NCBI GenBank assembly: GCA_965246805.1 | Contig: CBDFFO010000006.1 | Span: 248,001 to 312,000 of the forward strand | DNA: 64,000 bases | Reading direction: 5' to 3' | Origin: Schlegelella_A sp965246805 | GTDB taxonomy: Bacteria; Pseudomonadota; Gammaproteobacteria; Burkholderiales; Burkholderiaceae_C | Part shown: positions 15,788 through 22,749 of the stretch, piece by piece | Layout of the letters: each line of letters begins with the position of its first letter | How positions within the stretch are numbered: the stretch's first letter is position 1 | Notes under the pieces: generated by a model | Database searches by the model: none | The model's input: only the letters and a program-made list of their open reading frames with translations | Told to the model about the DNA's origin: nothing | Program-made: the position numbers and the translations under genes

Positions 15788-15792
15788 TCATG
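15710..15792 (+). repeat. Dispersed GC-rich repeat, copy A (rpsS/rplV junction)
   Basis: This 83-base element shares its left part (ATGAA..CCCCCACGCTC..TTCGTTCG) with copies at 20659 and 21709 and its right part (GGGCGGCCGGGC..GGC then TGATCATG) with the copy at 21709. AATGCCC (15757-15763) pairs with GGGCATT (15779-15785), placing a stem directly before the rplV ATG at 15790. Similar GC-rich intergenic repeats occur in Burkholderiales genomes as far as I recall, but I know no accepted name. Confidence 0.8.
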
Positions 15793-16119
15793 GAAACCCG
15801 CTCAATCGTTCGTGGCGTGCGCCTCTCCTTCGACAAGGGCCGACTGGTTGCCGACTTGATTCGCGGCAAGAAGGTCGATCAGGCGCTCAATATCCTGACG
15901 TTCACGCAGAAGCGCGCGGCCGGCATCATCAAGAAGTGTCTCGAGTCGGCGATCGCCAATGCCGAGCACAACGACGGTGCCGACATCGACGAGCTGATGG
16001 TCAAGACCATCTACGTCGAGCAAGGGGCGACGCTGAAGCGCTTTTCGGCCCGGGCCAAGGGCCGCGGCAACCGCATCAGCAAGCCCACCGCGCACATCTA
16101 CATCACCGTCGGCAACTAA
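15790..16119 (+). CDS. rplV: 50S ribosomal protein L22
   Basis: L22, 109 residues, whose beta-hairpin lines the exit tunnel. METRSIVRGVRLSFDKGRLV leads into the core, and ARAKGRGNRISKPTAHIYI ends it. The ATG at 15790 is preferred; an in-frame TTG at 15784 would add two residues. No clear Shine-Dalgarno sequence precedes it. The start lies at the very end of repeat copy A, two bases after the stop of a 25-codon frame, so re-initiation by ribosomes from that frame is probable. Confidence 0.96.
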   Translation: METRSIVRGVRLSFDKGRLVADLIRGKKVDQALNILTFTQKRAAGIIKKCLESAIANAEHNDGADIDELMVKTIYVEQGATLKRFSARAKGRGNRISKPTAHIYITVGN

Positions 16120-16154
16120 AGACACGGTCGTTAGAGCAATACCCAAGGAACCCA

Positions 16155-17135
16155 ATGGGACAAAAGATTCACCCGACCGGTTTTAGGCTGCCGGTCACGC
16201 GCAACTGGGCTTCGCGCTGGTACGCGTCGAACAAGAATTTCGCGACCATGCTGGCCGAAGACCTGAAGGTCCGCGAGTTCCTGAAGCAGCGCCTGAAGAG
16301 CGCGGCCGTGTCGCGGGTGTTGATCGAGCGCCCTGCCAAGAACGCGCGCATCACCATTTTCTCGGCGCGTCCGGGTGTCGTGATCGGCAAGAAGGGCGAG
16401 GACATCGAGAACCTGAAGGCCGAGCTGACGCGCCGCCTGGGCGTGCCGGTCGCCGTGAACATCGAAGAGGTGCGCAAGCCTGAAATCGATGCGCAGCTGA
16501 TCGCCGACTCGATCACGCAGCAGCTCGAGAAGCGGATCATGTTTCGCCGCGCGATGAAGCGCGCGATGCAGAACGCGATGCGCCTGGGCGCGCAAGGCAT
16601 CAAGCTGATGTCGTCCGGGCGGCTCAACGGCATCGAGATCGCGCGTTGCGAGTGGTATCGCGAAGGTCGCGTACCGCTCCACACGTTGAAGGCCGACATC
16701 GACTACGGCTTCTCGGAAGCGAAGACGACCTACGGGATCATCGGCGTGAAGTGCTGGGTCTACCGCGGTGACCGCCTCGCCAACGGCGACGCGCCGGGCA
16801 TCGTGACGCCGCCGGGTGCCGACGACGATCGCCGCAATCGTCGCGGCCCGCCGCGCGGACCAGGCGGCCCCGGTGGCCCGGGCGCGCCCGGCGGCCGTAC
16901 CCGCACCGCGGGTGGCCCGGGGGGTGATCGCGGCGCGAGACCCGCTGCCGGTCCCGCCGATCGTCATGTCAACGACAAGCCTGTCGATACGAGCGGCAGT
17001 GCCGCTTCGGCCGAGGTTGCGGGCGCTGCTGGCGTGATCGCCAGCGACGCGCCGAAAGGCCCCGCCGTCAAGCGCGTCCGCAAGGCCGCTCCCCCGCCCG
17101 CTGCCGATGGCAAGGGCGAGGGCAAAGGAGAATAA
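16155..17135 (+). CDS. rpsC: 30S ribosomal protein S3 with Gly/Pro-rich C-terminal tail
   Basis: S3, 326 residues; part of the mRNA entry helicase. The KH domain (VVIGKKGEDIENLK) and C-terminal domain (YGIIGVKCWVYRGD) occupy the first ~220 residues. The remaining ~105 residues are low complexity: a GGPGGPGAPGG-type segment rich in Arg/Gly/Pro, then an Ala/Val/Lys section ending GKGEGKGE. Burkholderiales S3 proteins often have tails, but this one is long compared with the 233 residues of E. coli. AAGGAA precedes the ATG. Confidence 0.97.
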   Translation: MGQKIHPTGFRLPVTRNWASRWYASNKNFATMLAEDLKVREFLKQRLKSAAVSRVLIERPAKNARITIFSARPGVVIGKKGEDIENLKAELTRRLGVPVAVNIEEVRKPEIDAQLIADSITQQLEKRIMFRRAMKRAMQNAMRLGAQGIKLMSSGRLNGIEIARCEWYREGRVPLHTLKADIDYGFSEAKTTYGIIGVKCWVYRGDRLANGDAPGIVTPPGADDDRRNRRGPPRGPGGPGGPGAPGGRTRTAGGPGGDRGARPAAGPADRHVNDKPVDTSGSAASAEVAGAAGVIASDAPKGPAVKRVRKAAPPPAADGKGEGKGE

Positions 17136-17138
17136 GAA

Positions 17139-17555
17139 ATGCTGCAACCCGCACGCCGCAAATATCGCAAGGAACAAAAGGGCCGGAACACCGGCATCGC
17201 CACGCGCGGTGCCAATGTGTCCTTCGGTGACTTCGGCCTCAAGTCGGTCGAGCGCGGCCGCCTCACGGCGCGCCAAATCGAAGCCGCTCGCCGTGCGATC
17301 TCGCGCCACGTGAAGCGCGGTGGCCGCATCTGGATCCGCATCTTCCCGGACAAGCCGATCTCGCAGAAGCCGGCCGAAGTCCGCATGGGCAACGGTAAGG
17401 GCAACCCCGAGTACTACGTCGCCGAGATCCAGCCCGGCAAGGTGCTGTACGAAATCAACGGCGTCCCGGAAGAGCTCGCCCGCGAAGCGTTCCGTCTCGC
17501 ATCGGCCAAGCTGCCGCTGAAGACGACCTTCGTGCTGCGCCAAGTCGGCGCCTGA
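17139..17555 (+). CDS. rplP: 50S ribosomal protein L16
   Basis: L16, 138 residues, near the A-site tRNA. MLQPARRKYRKEQKGRN and the MGNGKGNPEYYVAEIQPGKVLYE segment are canonical, including the Arg/Gly region hydroxylated in some bacteria. It starts three bases after rpsC, with AAAGGAG in the end of rpsC as ribosome-binding site. Confidence 0.98.
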   Translation: MLQPARRKYRKEQKGRNTGIATRGANVSFGDFGLKSVERGRLTARQIEAARRAISRHVKRGGRIWIRIFPDKPISQKPAEVRMGNGKGNPEYYVAEIQPGKVLYEINGVPEELAREAFRLASAKLPLKTTFVLRQVGA

Positions 17556-17566
17556 TCGGAATCCTC

Positions 17567-17782
17567 ATGAAGACATCTGACCTTCGTTCCAAAGACGCTG
17601 CCGGCCTCAAGAAGGAAGTGAGCGACCTGCTGAAGGCGCACTTCGGGCTGCGCATGCAGAAGGCGACGCAGCAACTCACCAACCACTCGCAGCTGAAGAA
17701 CACGCGCCGCGACATCGCACGCGTGAAGACGATCCAGGCCGAGAAGAAGACCGAGTCGAACAAGAAAGGCGCTTCGAAATGA
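17567..17782 (+). CDS. rpmC: 50S ribosomal protein L29
   Basis: L29, 71 residues, at the exit tunnel next to L23. The two-helix core reads KTSDLRSKDAAGLKKEVSDL and TRRDIARVKTIQAEK. Its last bases ATGA are shared with the rpsQ start, so the genes are translationally coupled. Confidence 0.97.
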   Translation: MKTSDLRSKDAAGLKKEVSDLLKAHFGLRMQKATQQLTNHSQLKNTRRDIARVKTIQAEKKTESNKKGASK

Positions 17783-18129
17783 ACGCTGAAGCCACCACGC
17801 CGGAAGCCGCCATGCCGGAAGCCACCGTGCCGGAAACCGCCGCGCCGGGAACCGCGGCGGCGCCCGCTGTCAAGCCGAAGAACACCCGCACGCTGATCGG
17901 CAAGGTCGTGAGCGACAAGCGCTCGAAGACCATCACCGTGTTGATCGAGCGCCGCACCAAGCACGAGTTGTACGGCAAGATCGTCGCGAAGACGAGCAAG
18001 TACCACGCGCACGACGAGAACGGCGACTACAAGATGGGAGACGTTGTCGAGATCGCGGAGTGCCGTCCGATCTCGAAGACGAAGGCCTGGACGGTGACCC
18101 GTCTGGTGACAAAGGGCATCACGGTCTAA
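17779..18129 (+). CDS. rpsQ: 30S ribosomal protein S17 with repeat-built N-terminal extension
   Basis: S17, 116 residues against ~84 in E. coli. The OB-fold begins at TRTLIGKVVSDKRSKTITV, about residue 36. The preceding ~35 residues are made largely of a five-residue repeat (xPEAx / xPETA). The ATG at 17779 overlaps the rpmC stop by four bases, which supports the long form; an ATG at 17812 inside the repeat is an alternative with no better ribosome-binding site. It is the last gene before a hairpin. Confidence 0.95.
   Translation: MNAEATTPEAAMPEATVPETAAPGTAAAPAVKPKNTRTLIGKVVSDKRSKTITVLIERRTKHELYGKIVAKTSKYHAHDENGDYKMGDVVEIAECRPISKTKAWTVTRLVTKGITV
17797..17856 (+). repeat. 15-bp tandem repeat inside rpsQ
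   Basis: Four consecutive 15-base units follow the pattern NYGCCGGRAVCCNCN: ACGCCGGAAGCCGCC, ATGCCGGAAGCCACC, GTGCCGGAAACCGCC and GCGCCGGGAACCGCG. Being a multiple of three, copy-number changes would keep the frame and only lengthen or shorten the S17 extension. Confidence 0.9.
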
Positions 18130-18150
18130 GCGCCGCTGGTCGCTCCCCTG

Positions 18151-18180
18151 CGAAGCGCGCCCTGGGCGCGCTTCGATATT
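18151..18180 (+). terminator. Hairpin after rpsQ
   Basis: CGAAGCGCGCC (18151-18161) pairs perfectly with GGCGCGCTTCG (18165-18175) across a three-base loop, an 11-bp stem, followed by ATATTTC. The T-run is weak, so it may reduce instead of ending transcription into the peroxiredoxin gene. Confidence 0.6.
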
Positions 18181-18204
18181 TCAAACACGCAAGGAACGCT
18201 CACC

Positions 18205-18720
18205 ATGCTGAAAGTCGGCGACAAGCTGCCCGAGGGCAAGTTGCAGGAGTTCATCGAAATCGAGGGCAACGGCTGCTCGCTCGGTCCGAACTCGTTCGAG
18301 ATCGGCAATGAAACAGCTGGCAAGACCATCGCGATCTTCGGCCTGCCCGGCGCGTTCACGCCGACCTGCTCGGCCAAGCACTTGCCGGGCTATATCGAAC
18401 AGTTCGATGCACTGAAGGCCGCCGGCGTCGACGAGATCTGGTGCACGTCCGTCAACGATCCGTTCGTGATGGGCGCTTGGGGCCGTGAACAGCATTCAGC
18501 TGACAAGGTCCGCATGATGGCCGACGGCAGCGCCGACTTCGCCAAGGCGACGGGTCTCACGCTCGACCTCACCTCGCGAGGCATGGGTCTGCGCTCGAAT
18601 CGCTATTCGATGCTCGTGAAAGACGGCGTCGTGAAAACGCTCAACGTCGAGGAAGCCGGCAAGTTCGAGGTGAGCGACGCCGCGACGATGCTCGCCCAGG
18701 CGAAAGCACTTAAGGGTTGA
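18205..18720 (+). CDS. Peroxiredoxin (Prx5 / redoxin family)
   Basis: A 171-residue thiol peroxidase of the Prx5-like group, reducing hydrogen and alkyl peroxides in the cytosol. The peroxidatic cysteine is Cys55 in the motif PGAFTPTCS; Cys80 in EIWCTSVNDPF is a conserved second cysteine position and Cys24 is further upstream. AAGGAACGCTCACC precedes the ATG. It sits between rpsQ and rplN, where E. coli has nothing, behind a hairpin and ahead of a separate spc-type promoter, so it could be expressed by read-through from the ribosomal operon. Confidence 0.93.
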   Translation: MLKVGDKLPEGKLQEFIEIEGNGCSLGPNSFEIGNETAGKTIAIFGLPGAFTPTCSAKHLPGYIEQFDALKAAGVDEIWCTSVNDPFVMGAWGREQHSADKVRMMADGSADFAKATGLTLDLTSRGMGLRSNRYSMLVKDGVVKTLNVEEAGKFEVSDAATMLAQAKALKG

Positions 18721-18734
18721 TTGGCGGCAAAAAA

Positions 18735-18764
18735 TTGACAGGGCGGAAGAAAGACCGGCATAAT
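18735..18764 (+). promoter_or_regulatory. Candidate promoter of the spc block
   Basis: A consensus TTGACA (18735-18740) is followed after 18 bases by CATAAT (18759-18764). Transcription from ~18771 would give a ~219-nt leader before rplN. The leader contains an imperfect stem between CGGGTTGCA and TGCAAGCCCG around 18798-18828. I see no coding potential in 18721-18989. Confidence 0.75.
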
Positions 18765-18989
18765 CGCCGGCTTCGCTGAAGGGTGGTCGAGGTTCCCGGG
18801 TTGCATGCATGCCCTGCAAGCCCGGCCCGGAAGCCCCTTCCAGCTCCGCCCAAACGCTCGCCATCGATTCGAAAGCGCCTACCGGCGCCGAAGAATGAAT
18901 CAGTGGTGATCCGACGGGCCCAAGACTGACCGTCGGTGCGCGCGCTTCAACACGCTGGCACTCCGCCGGGACAAGTTGGGAGATAAAAA

Positions 18990-19358
18990 ATGATTCAAAT
19001 GCAGTCGCGACTCGATGTCGCCGACAACACGGGTGCGAAGTCGGTCATGTGCATCAAGGTGCTCGGTGGCTCGAAGCGTCGTTACGCCGGCATCGGCGAC
19101 GTGATCAAGGTTTCCATCAAGGAAGCTGCGCCGCGCGGACGCGTGAAGAAGGGCGAGGTCTATTCGGCCGTCGTTGTTCGCACCGCCAAGGGCGTGCGCC
19201 GTCAGGACGGGTCGCTGGTGAAGTTCGACGGCAACGCCGCCGTCCTGCTCAACGCCAAGTTGGAGCCGATCGGAACCCGCATCTTCGGGCCGGTGACGCG
19301 CGAGCTGCGCACCGAGCGCTTCATGAAGATCGTCTCGCTCGCGCCGGAAGTGCTCTGA
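18990..19358 (+). CDS. rplN: 50S ribosomal protein L14
   Basis: L14, 122 residues, part of an intersubunit bridge and the docking site of RsfS. MIQMQSRLDVADNTGAKSVMCIKVLGGSKRRYA-type N-terminus and the C-terminal ELRTERFMKIVSLAPEVL are canonical. TTGGGAG lies eight bases before the ATG. It is first in the spc block, ~220 bases behind a TTGACA/CATAAT promoter. Confidence 0.98.
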   Translation: MIQMQSRLDVADNTGAKSVMCIKVLGGSKRRYAGIGDVIKVSIKEAAPRGRVKKGEVYSAVVVRTAKGVRRQDGSLVKFDGNAAVLLNAKLEPIGTRIFGPVTRELRTERFMKIVSLAPEVL

Positions 19359-19422
19359 GCGGTTCGTTTCGAGCCGCGGCGTTGCAGACATTCGGTTGAA
19401 CAGTTGAGTTGAAAGAGCGGAA

Positions 19423-19767
19423 ATGAACAAGATTCGCAAAGGCGACGCCGTCATCGTGTTGACGGGCCGCGACAAGGGCAAGCGTGGCACGGTGCTGCAA
19501 CGCGTCGACGAAGAGAAGCTGCTCGTCGAAGGCGTCAACGTGGTGAAGAAGCACGTGAAGCCGAACCCGATGAAGGGTGCGACCGGCGGGGTCGTCGACA
19601 AGACATTGCCGATCCATCAATCGAACGTCGCGATCTTCAACGCGGCAACCGGCAAGGCGGATCGCGTCGGCATCAAGATGCTGACCGCAGAAGACAAGAA
19701 GAATCGCAAGACCCGGGACAACGGTATCCGTGTCTACAAGTCGAGCGGCGCTGAAATCAAGATTTGA
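19423..19767 (+). CDS. rplX: 50S ribosomal protein L24
   Basis: L24, 114 residues, an early 23S rRNA assembly initiator. The KOW motif RKGDAVIVLTGRDKGKRGTV is at the N-terminus, and VNVVKKHVKPNPMKG follows. AGCGG lies before the ATG. It is slightly longer than the ~104 residues of E. coli, mainly in the last third. rplE begins 36 bases downstream. Confidence 0.97.
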   Translation: MNKIRKGDAVIVLTGRDKGKRGTVLQRVDEEKLLVEGVNVVKKHVKPNPMKGATGGVVDKTLPIHQSNVAIFNAATGKADRVGIKMLTAEDKKNRKTRDNGIRVYKSSGAEIKI

Positions 19768-19802
19768 CGCGATCTCGGCACGGAGAATTACAAGGTTCAA
19801 AC

Positions 19803-20342
19803 ATGGCACGTCTACAAGAGTTCTATCGCGAGAAAGTGGTCCCCGACCTGGTCACCAAGTTCGGCTACACCTCGACGATGCAGGCGCCGCGCATCACCAA
19901 GATCACGCTCAACATGGGCGTGAGCGAGGCGGTCTCGGACAAGAAGGTGATGGACCACGCTGTTAGCGATCTCTCGAAGATCGCCGGCCAGCGGCCCGTC
20001 GTCACCAAGTCGAAGAAGGCGATCGCCGGCTTCAAGATTCGCGACGGCGTGCCGATCGGCTGCATGGTCACGCTGCGCGGCGTGCAGATGTACGAATTCC
20101 TCGACCGGTTCGTGACGATCGCGCTGCCCCGCGTGCGCGACTTCCGGGGCATCTCGGCACGTGCCTTCGACGGCCGTGGCAACTACAACATCGGCGTCAA
20201 GGAACAGATCATCTTCCCTGAAGTCGAATACGACAAGATCGACGTGCTGCGTGGCTTGAACATCAGCATCACCACGACCGCGAAGACCGACGACGAGTGC
20301 AAGGCGCTCCTCACCGCGTTCAAGTTTCCGTTCAAGAACTGA
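19803..20342 (+). CDS. rplE: 50S ribosomal protein L5
   Basis: L5, 179 residues, the exact length of the E. coli protein, binding 5S rRNA. MARLQEFYREKVVPDLVTKF and the SARAFDGRGNYNIGVKEQ loop are conserved. The ATG at 19803 has AAGG nine bases upstream; longer in-frame starts would add unrelated residues. rpsN follows after eight bases. Confidence 0.98.
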   Translation: MARLQEFYREKVVPDLVTKFGYTSTMQAPRITKITLNMGVSEAVSDKKVMDHAVSDLSKIAGQRPVVTKSKKAIAGFKIRDGVPIGCMVTLRGVQMYEFLDRFVTIALPRVRDFRGISARAFDGRGNYNIGVKEQIIFPEVEYDKIDVLRGLNISITTTAKTDDECKALLTAFKFPFKN

Positions 20343-20350
20343 AAGCCGAC

Positions 20351-20656
20351 ATGGCCAAGACTTCTCTGATCCAGCGCGAATTGAAGCGCACGCAATTGGT
20401 CGCCAAGTACGCGAAGAAGTACGCCGAGCTGAAGGCAGCCGCGAACGACGCGAAGAAGTCCGACGAAGACCGCTATGCGGCTCGTCTCGAACTGCAGAAG
20501 CTGCCGCGCAACGCCTACCCGACGCGCCAGCGCAATCGTTGTGCGTTGACCGGTCGCCCGCGTGGCACGTTCCGCAAGTTCGGCCTCGGTCGCAACAAGA
20601 TCCGCGAGCTCGCCTTCAAGGGCGACATCCCCGGCATCGTCAAGGCCAGCTGGTAG
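20351..20656 (+). CDS. rpsN: 30S ribosomal protein S14 (zinc-free form)
   Basis: S14, 101 residues, the long C-minus form without the CxxC pair; the conserved RQRNRCALTGRPRGTFRKFG lies near the C-terminus. It lies eight bases after rplE. Two bases after its TAG stop comes the ATG of a 32-codon repeat-borne frame. Confidence 0.98.
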   Translation: MAKTSLIQRELKRTQLVAKYAKKYAELKAAANDAKKSDEDRYAARLELQKLPRNAYPTRQRNRCALTGRPRGTFRKFGLGRNKIRELAFKGDIPGIVKASW

Positions 20657-20658
20657 GA

Positions 20659-20757
20659 ATGAAGCCCCCACGCTCTCTGCGTTCGCTGCCCCCCGAGGGG
20701 GCGCCGGCCGCCTTGGGAGCGGCCCGGCGTCGTCCGGGCCTCAAAGGAGTTATCTGA
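20659..20757 (+). CDS. Repeat-encoded leader ORF B upstream of rpsH
   Basis: A 32-codon frame starts two bases after the rpsN stop and ends with TGA one base before the rpsH ATG (TGATATG). The peptide begins MKPPRSLRSLPPEGAPAALG, sharing nine of its first ten residues or more with leader ORF A. The rpsH Shine-Dalgarno sequence AAAGGAG is inside its last codons, so translation of this frame would pass directly over it. No strong ribosome-binding site of its own is visible; coupling to rpsN termination is likely. Confidence 0.45.
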   Translation: MKPPRSLRSLPPEGAPAALGAARRRPGLKGVI

Positions 20758-20761
20758 TATG
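20659..20761 (+). repeat. Dispersed GC-rich repeat, copy B (rpsN/rpsH junction)
   Basis: The left ~45 bases match copy A (ATGAAGCCCCCACGCTC then GTTCGCTGCCCCCCGAGGGG). The right part differs and instead holds a perfect hairpin GGCCCGG (20721-20727) / CCGGGCC (20734-20740) and then AAAGGAG, the ribosome-binding site of rpsH. The GCCCCCCGAGGGGGC core is itself a palindrome. Confidence 0.78.
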
Positions 20762-21154
20762 AGCATGAGTGACCCGATCGCCGATATGCTGACTCGCATC
20801 CGCAATGCGCAGATGGTCGAGAAGCCGAGCGTGTCGATGCCGTCGTCGAAGTTGAAGGCCGCGATTGCGCAGGTTTTGAAGGACGAAGGCTACATCGACG
20901 GCTTCGCGATCAAGAGCGATGGCGACAAGCCGCAGCTCGAAATCGGCCTGAAGTACTACGCCGGCCATCCGGTCATCGCCCACATCGAGCGCGTGAGTCG
21001 CCCTGGCCTTCGGGTCTACAAGGGCCGACACGACATCCCGACCGTGATGAACGGCCTCGGCGTCGCCATCGTCACCACGCCCAAGGGCGTGATGACCGAT
21101 CGCAAGGCGCGCCAGGTCGGTATCGGCGGTGAAGTTCTTTGCTACGTGTCGTAA
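20759..21154 (+). CDS. rpsH: 30S ribosomal protein S8
   Basis: S8, 131 residues, a primary 16S rRNA binder and, in E. coli, the repressor of the spc operon. MSMSDPIADMLTRIRNAQMV and the C-terminal GIGGEVLCYVS are canonical. AAAGGAGTTATCTGAT places a strong ribosome-binding site before the ATG. The start lies one base after the stop of a small repeat-encoded frame. Confidence 0.98.
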   Translation: MSMSDPIADMLTRIRNAQMVEKPSVSMPSSKLKAAIAQVLKDEGYIDGFAIKSDGDKPQLEIGLKYYAGHPVIAHIERVSRPGLRVYKGRHDIPTVMNGLGVAIVTTPKGVMTDRKARQVGIGGEVLCYVS

Positions 21155-21165
21155 GGAGCAGCTGC

Positions 21166-21699
21166 ATGTCACGCGTAGGAAAAATGCCGCTGCCCGTCCC
21201 GAAAGGTGTGGACGTGTCGCTGGCGAGTGATCAGATCAGCGTCAAGGGCACGCTCGGAACGATGACGTGGCCGGCCAACGCCCTCGTCACGATCAGGAAT
21301 GAAGACGGCAAGTTGATGTTCGCGCCGGCCAACGATTCGACCGAAGCCGATGCGATGTCGGGCACCATGCGCGCGCTCGTCGGCAACATGGTGAACGGCG
21401 TTACCAAGGGCTTCGAGAAGCGCCTGGCGCTGGTGGGCGTCGGCTATCGCGCGAGCGCGGCCGGCACCAAACTCAATCTGCAGATCGGCTACTCGCATCC
21501 GGTGTCGAAAGACATGCCGGCCGGCGTCAAGGTCGAATGCCCGACGCAGACAGAGATCGTCATCAAGGGCTTCGATCGCCAAGCCGTGGGCCAGGTCGCC
21601 GCCGAGGTTCGCGCGTTGCGTCCGCCGGAGCCCTACAAGGGCAAGGGCATTCGCTACGTCGGCGAGAAGATCACGATCAAAGAAACGAAGAAGAAGTAA
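21166..21699 (+). CDS. rplF: 50S ribosomal protein L6
   Basis: L6, 177 residues, near the sarcin-ricin loop. MSRVGKMPLPVPKGVDV begins and EPYKGKGIRYVGEKI ends the protein, as is typical. The ATG at 21166 is preceded by AAGGAGCAGCTGC. Repeat copy C begins ten bases after the stop. Confidence 0.98.
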   Translation: MSRVGKMPLPVPKGVDVSLASDQISVKGTLGTMTWPANALVTIRNEDGKLMFAPANDSTEADAMSGTMRALVGNMVNGVTKGFEKRLALVGVGYRASAAGTKLNLQIGYSHPVSKDMPAGVKVECPTQTEIVIKGFDRQAVGQVAAEVRALRPPEPYKGKGIRYVGEKITIKETKKK

Positions 21700-21708
21700 A
21701 AGGCCGTT

Positions 21709-21789
21709 ATGAACAACCCCCACGCTCACATTCGTTCACTGCCCCCCAAGGGGGCGCATCAGGCCCTTCGGGCGGCCGGGCAGGCCTGA
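21709..21789 (+). CDS. Repeat-encoded leader ORF C upstream of rplR
   Basis: A 26-codon frame begins ten bases after the rplF stop with AAAAGG as ribosome-binding site and ends with TGA two bases before the rplR ATG (TGATCATG), the same geometry as copy A. The first codons are out of register with A and B because of small indels (MNNPHAHI), then RSLPPKGAHQALRAAG returns to the shared peptide. That a frame-shifting indel was offset so that the frame still ends at the same place suggests the overlap itself may be kept by selection. Confidence 0.45.
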   Translation: MNNPHAHIRSLPPKGAHQALRAAGQA

Positions 21790-21794
21790 TCATG
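21709..21794 (+). repeat. Dispersed GC-rich repeat, copy C (rplF/rplR junction)
   Basis: It shares CCCCCACGCTCAC, TTCGTTC and GCCCCCC..GGGGGCG with copies A and B, and GGGCGGCCGGGC..GGC plus TGATCATG with copy A. ATCAGGCC (21758-21765) pairs with GGCCTGAT (21783-21790); this 8-bp stem ends two bases before the rplR ATG at 21792 and includes the stop codon of the leader frame. Confidence 0.8.
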
Positions 21795-22169
21795 TTGGAC
21801 AAGAAAGCTCAGCGCATCCGCCGTTCGCGTCAGACGCGCGCCCGCATCGCGGTGCAGCGAGTCGCGCGCCTGACGGTCTATCGCACGAACCTGCACATCT
21901 ATGCCAGCGTCATCTCCGACGACGGCACGACAGTCATCGCGAGCGCCTCGACCGTCGAGAAGGACGTTCGCAGCGAACTGGCCGGCGACTCGAAAGTGGC
22001 CGGCAAGGGCGGCAACGTCGCTGCAGCCGCAATGATCGGCAAGCGCATCGCCGAGAAGGCGAAGGCGGCTGGCGTCGAGAAGGTGGCGTTCGACCGCGCG
22101 GGCTTCGCTTATCACGGCCGCATTAAGGCGCTCGCCGATGCGGCCCGCGAAGCCGGTTTGCAGTTCTGA
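21792..22169 (+). CDS. rplR: 50S ribosomal protein L18
   Basis: L18, 125 residues, a 5S rRNA binder. MLDKKAQRIRRSRQTRARIA and the C-terminal FDRAGFAYHGRIKALADAAR are canonical. The start is the ATG inside TGATCATG at the end of repeat copy C. No independent Shine-Dalgarno sequence is visible, so initiation probably depends on translation of the preceding small frame. Confidence 0.96.
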   Translation: MLDKKAQRIRRSRQTRARIAVQRVARLTVYRTNLHIYASVISDDGTTVIASASTVEKDVRSELAGDSKVAGKGGNVAAAAMIGKRIAEKAKAAGVEKVAFDRAGFAYHGRIKALADAAREAGLQF

Positions 22170-22201
22170 GCCGCCCGCAGGCTAATTGAAGGAATTCGAG
22201 A

Positions 22202-22720
22202 ATGGCAAAGTTTCAACCCCGCGCGCAGACCGAAGGCAATGACGACGGCCTGAAGGAAAAAATGATCGCGGTGAACCGCGTGACCAAGGTCGTGAAGGGC
22301 GGTCGCACGCTGAGCTTCGCGGCGCTGACCGTCGTCGGCGACGGCGATGGCCGCGTCGGCATGGGCAAGGGCAAGGCCAAGGAAGTGCCGGTCGCAGTGA
22401 CCAAGGCAATGGACTCGGCGCGTCGCAACATGCTGAAGGTGCAGCTGAAGAACGGCACGATCTACCACAAGGTGGTGGGCGAGCACGGTGCGTCGCGTGT
22501 GCTGATGGCGCCGGCCAAGCCGGGTGACGGCATCATCGCCGGCGGCCCGATGCGCGCGGTGTTCGAGGTGATGGGCGTGACCGACATCGTCTGCAAGAGC
22601 CTGGGCTCGTCGAACCCCTACAACATCGTTCGCGCCACGCTCGATGGCCTTCGCCACTCGAGCACCCCGTCGGAAATCGCGGCTAAGCGCGGCCTCACGG
22701 TCGAGCAGATCCTTGGCTGA
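22202..22720 (+). CDS. rpsE: 30S ribosomal protein S5
   Basis: S5, 172 residues, with the N-terminal double-stranded RNA-binding fold. The loop LKEKMIAVNRVTKVVKGGR and the segment VGMGKGKAKEVPVAVTKA are conserved; this loop is where spectinomycin-resistance changes occur, and it looks wild type. TTGAAGGAATTCGAG precedes the ATG. Confidence 0.98.
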   Translation: MAKFQPRAQTEGNDDGLKEKMIAVNRVTKVVKGGRTLSFAALTVVGDGDGRVGMGKGKAKEVPVAVTKAMDSARRNMLKVQLKNGTIYHKVVGEHGASRVLMAPAKPGDGIIAGGPMRAVFEVMGVTDIVCKSLGSSNPYNIVRATLDGLRHSSTPSEIAAKRGLTVEQILG

Positions 22721-22749
22721 TCGCGGCGAGCAACCACCGGAGTCAGAAC

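Noticed and set aside
16131..17543. A 470-codon minus-strand frame over rpsC and rplP
   Set aside because: Antisense to two certain ribosomal-protein genes and compositionally typical of shadow frames.
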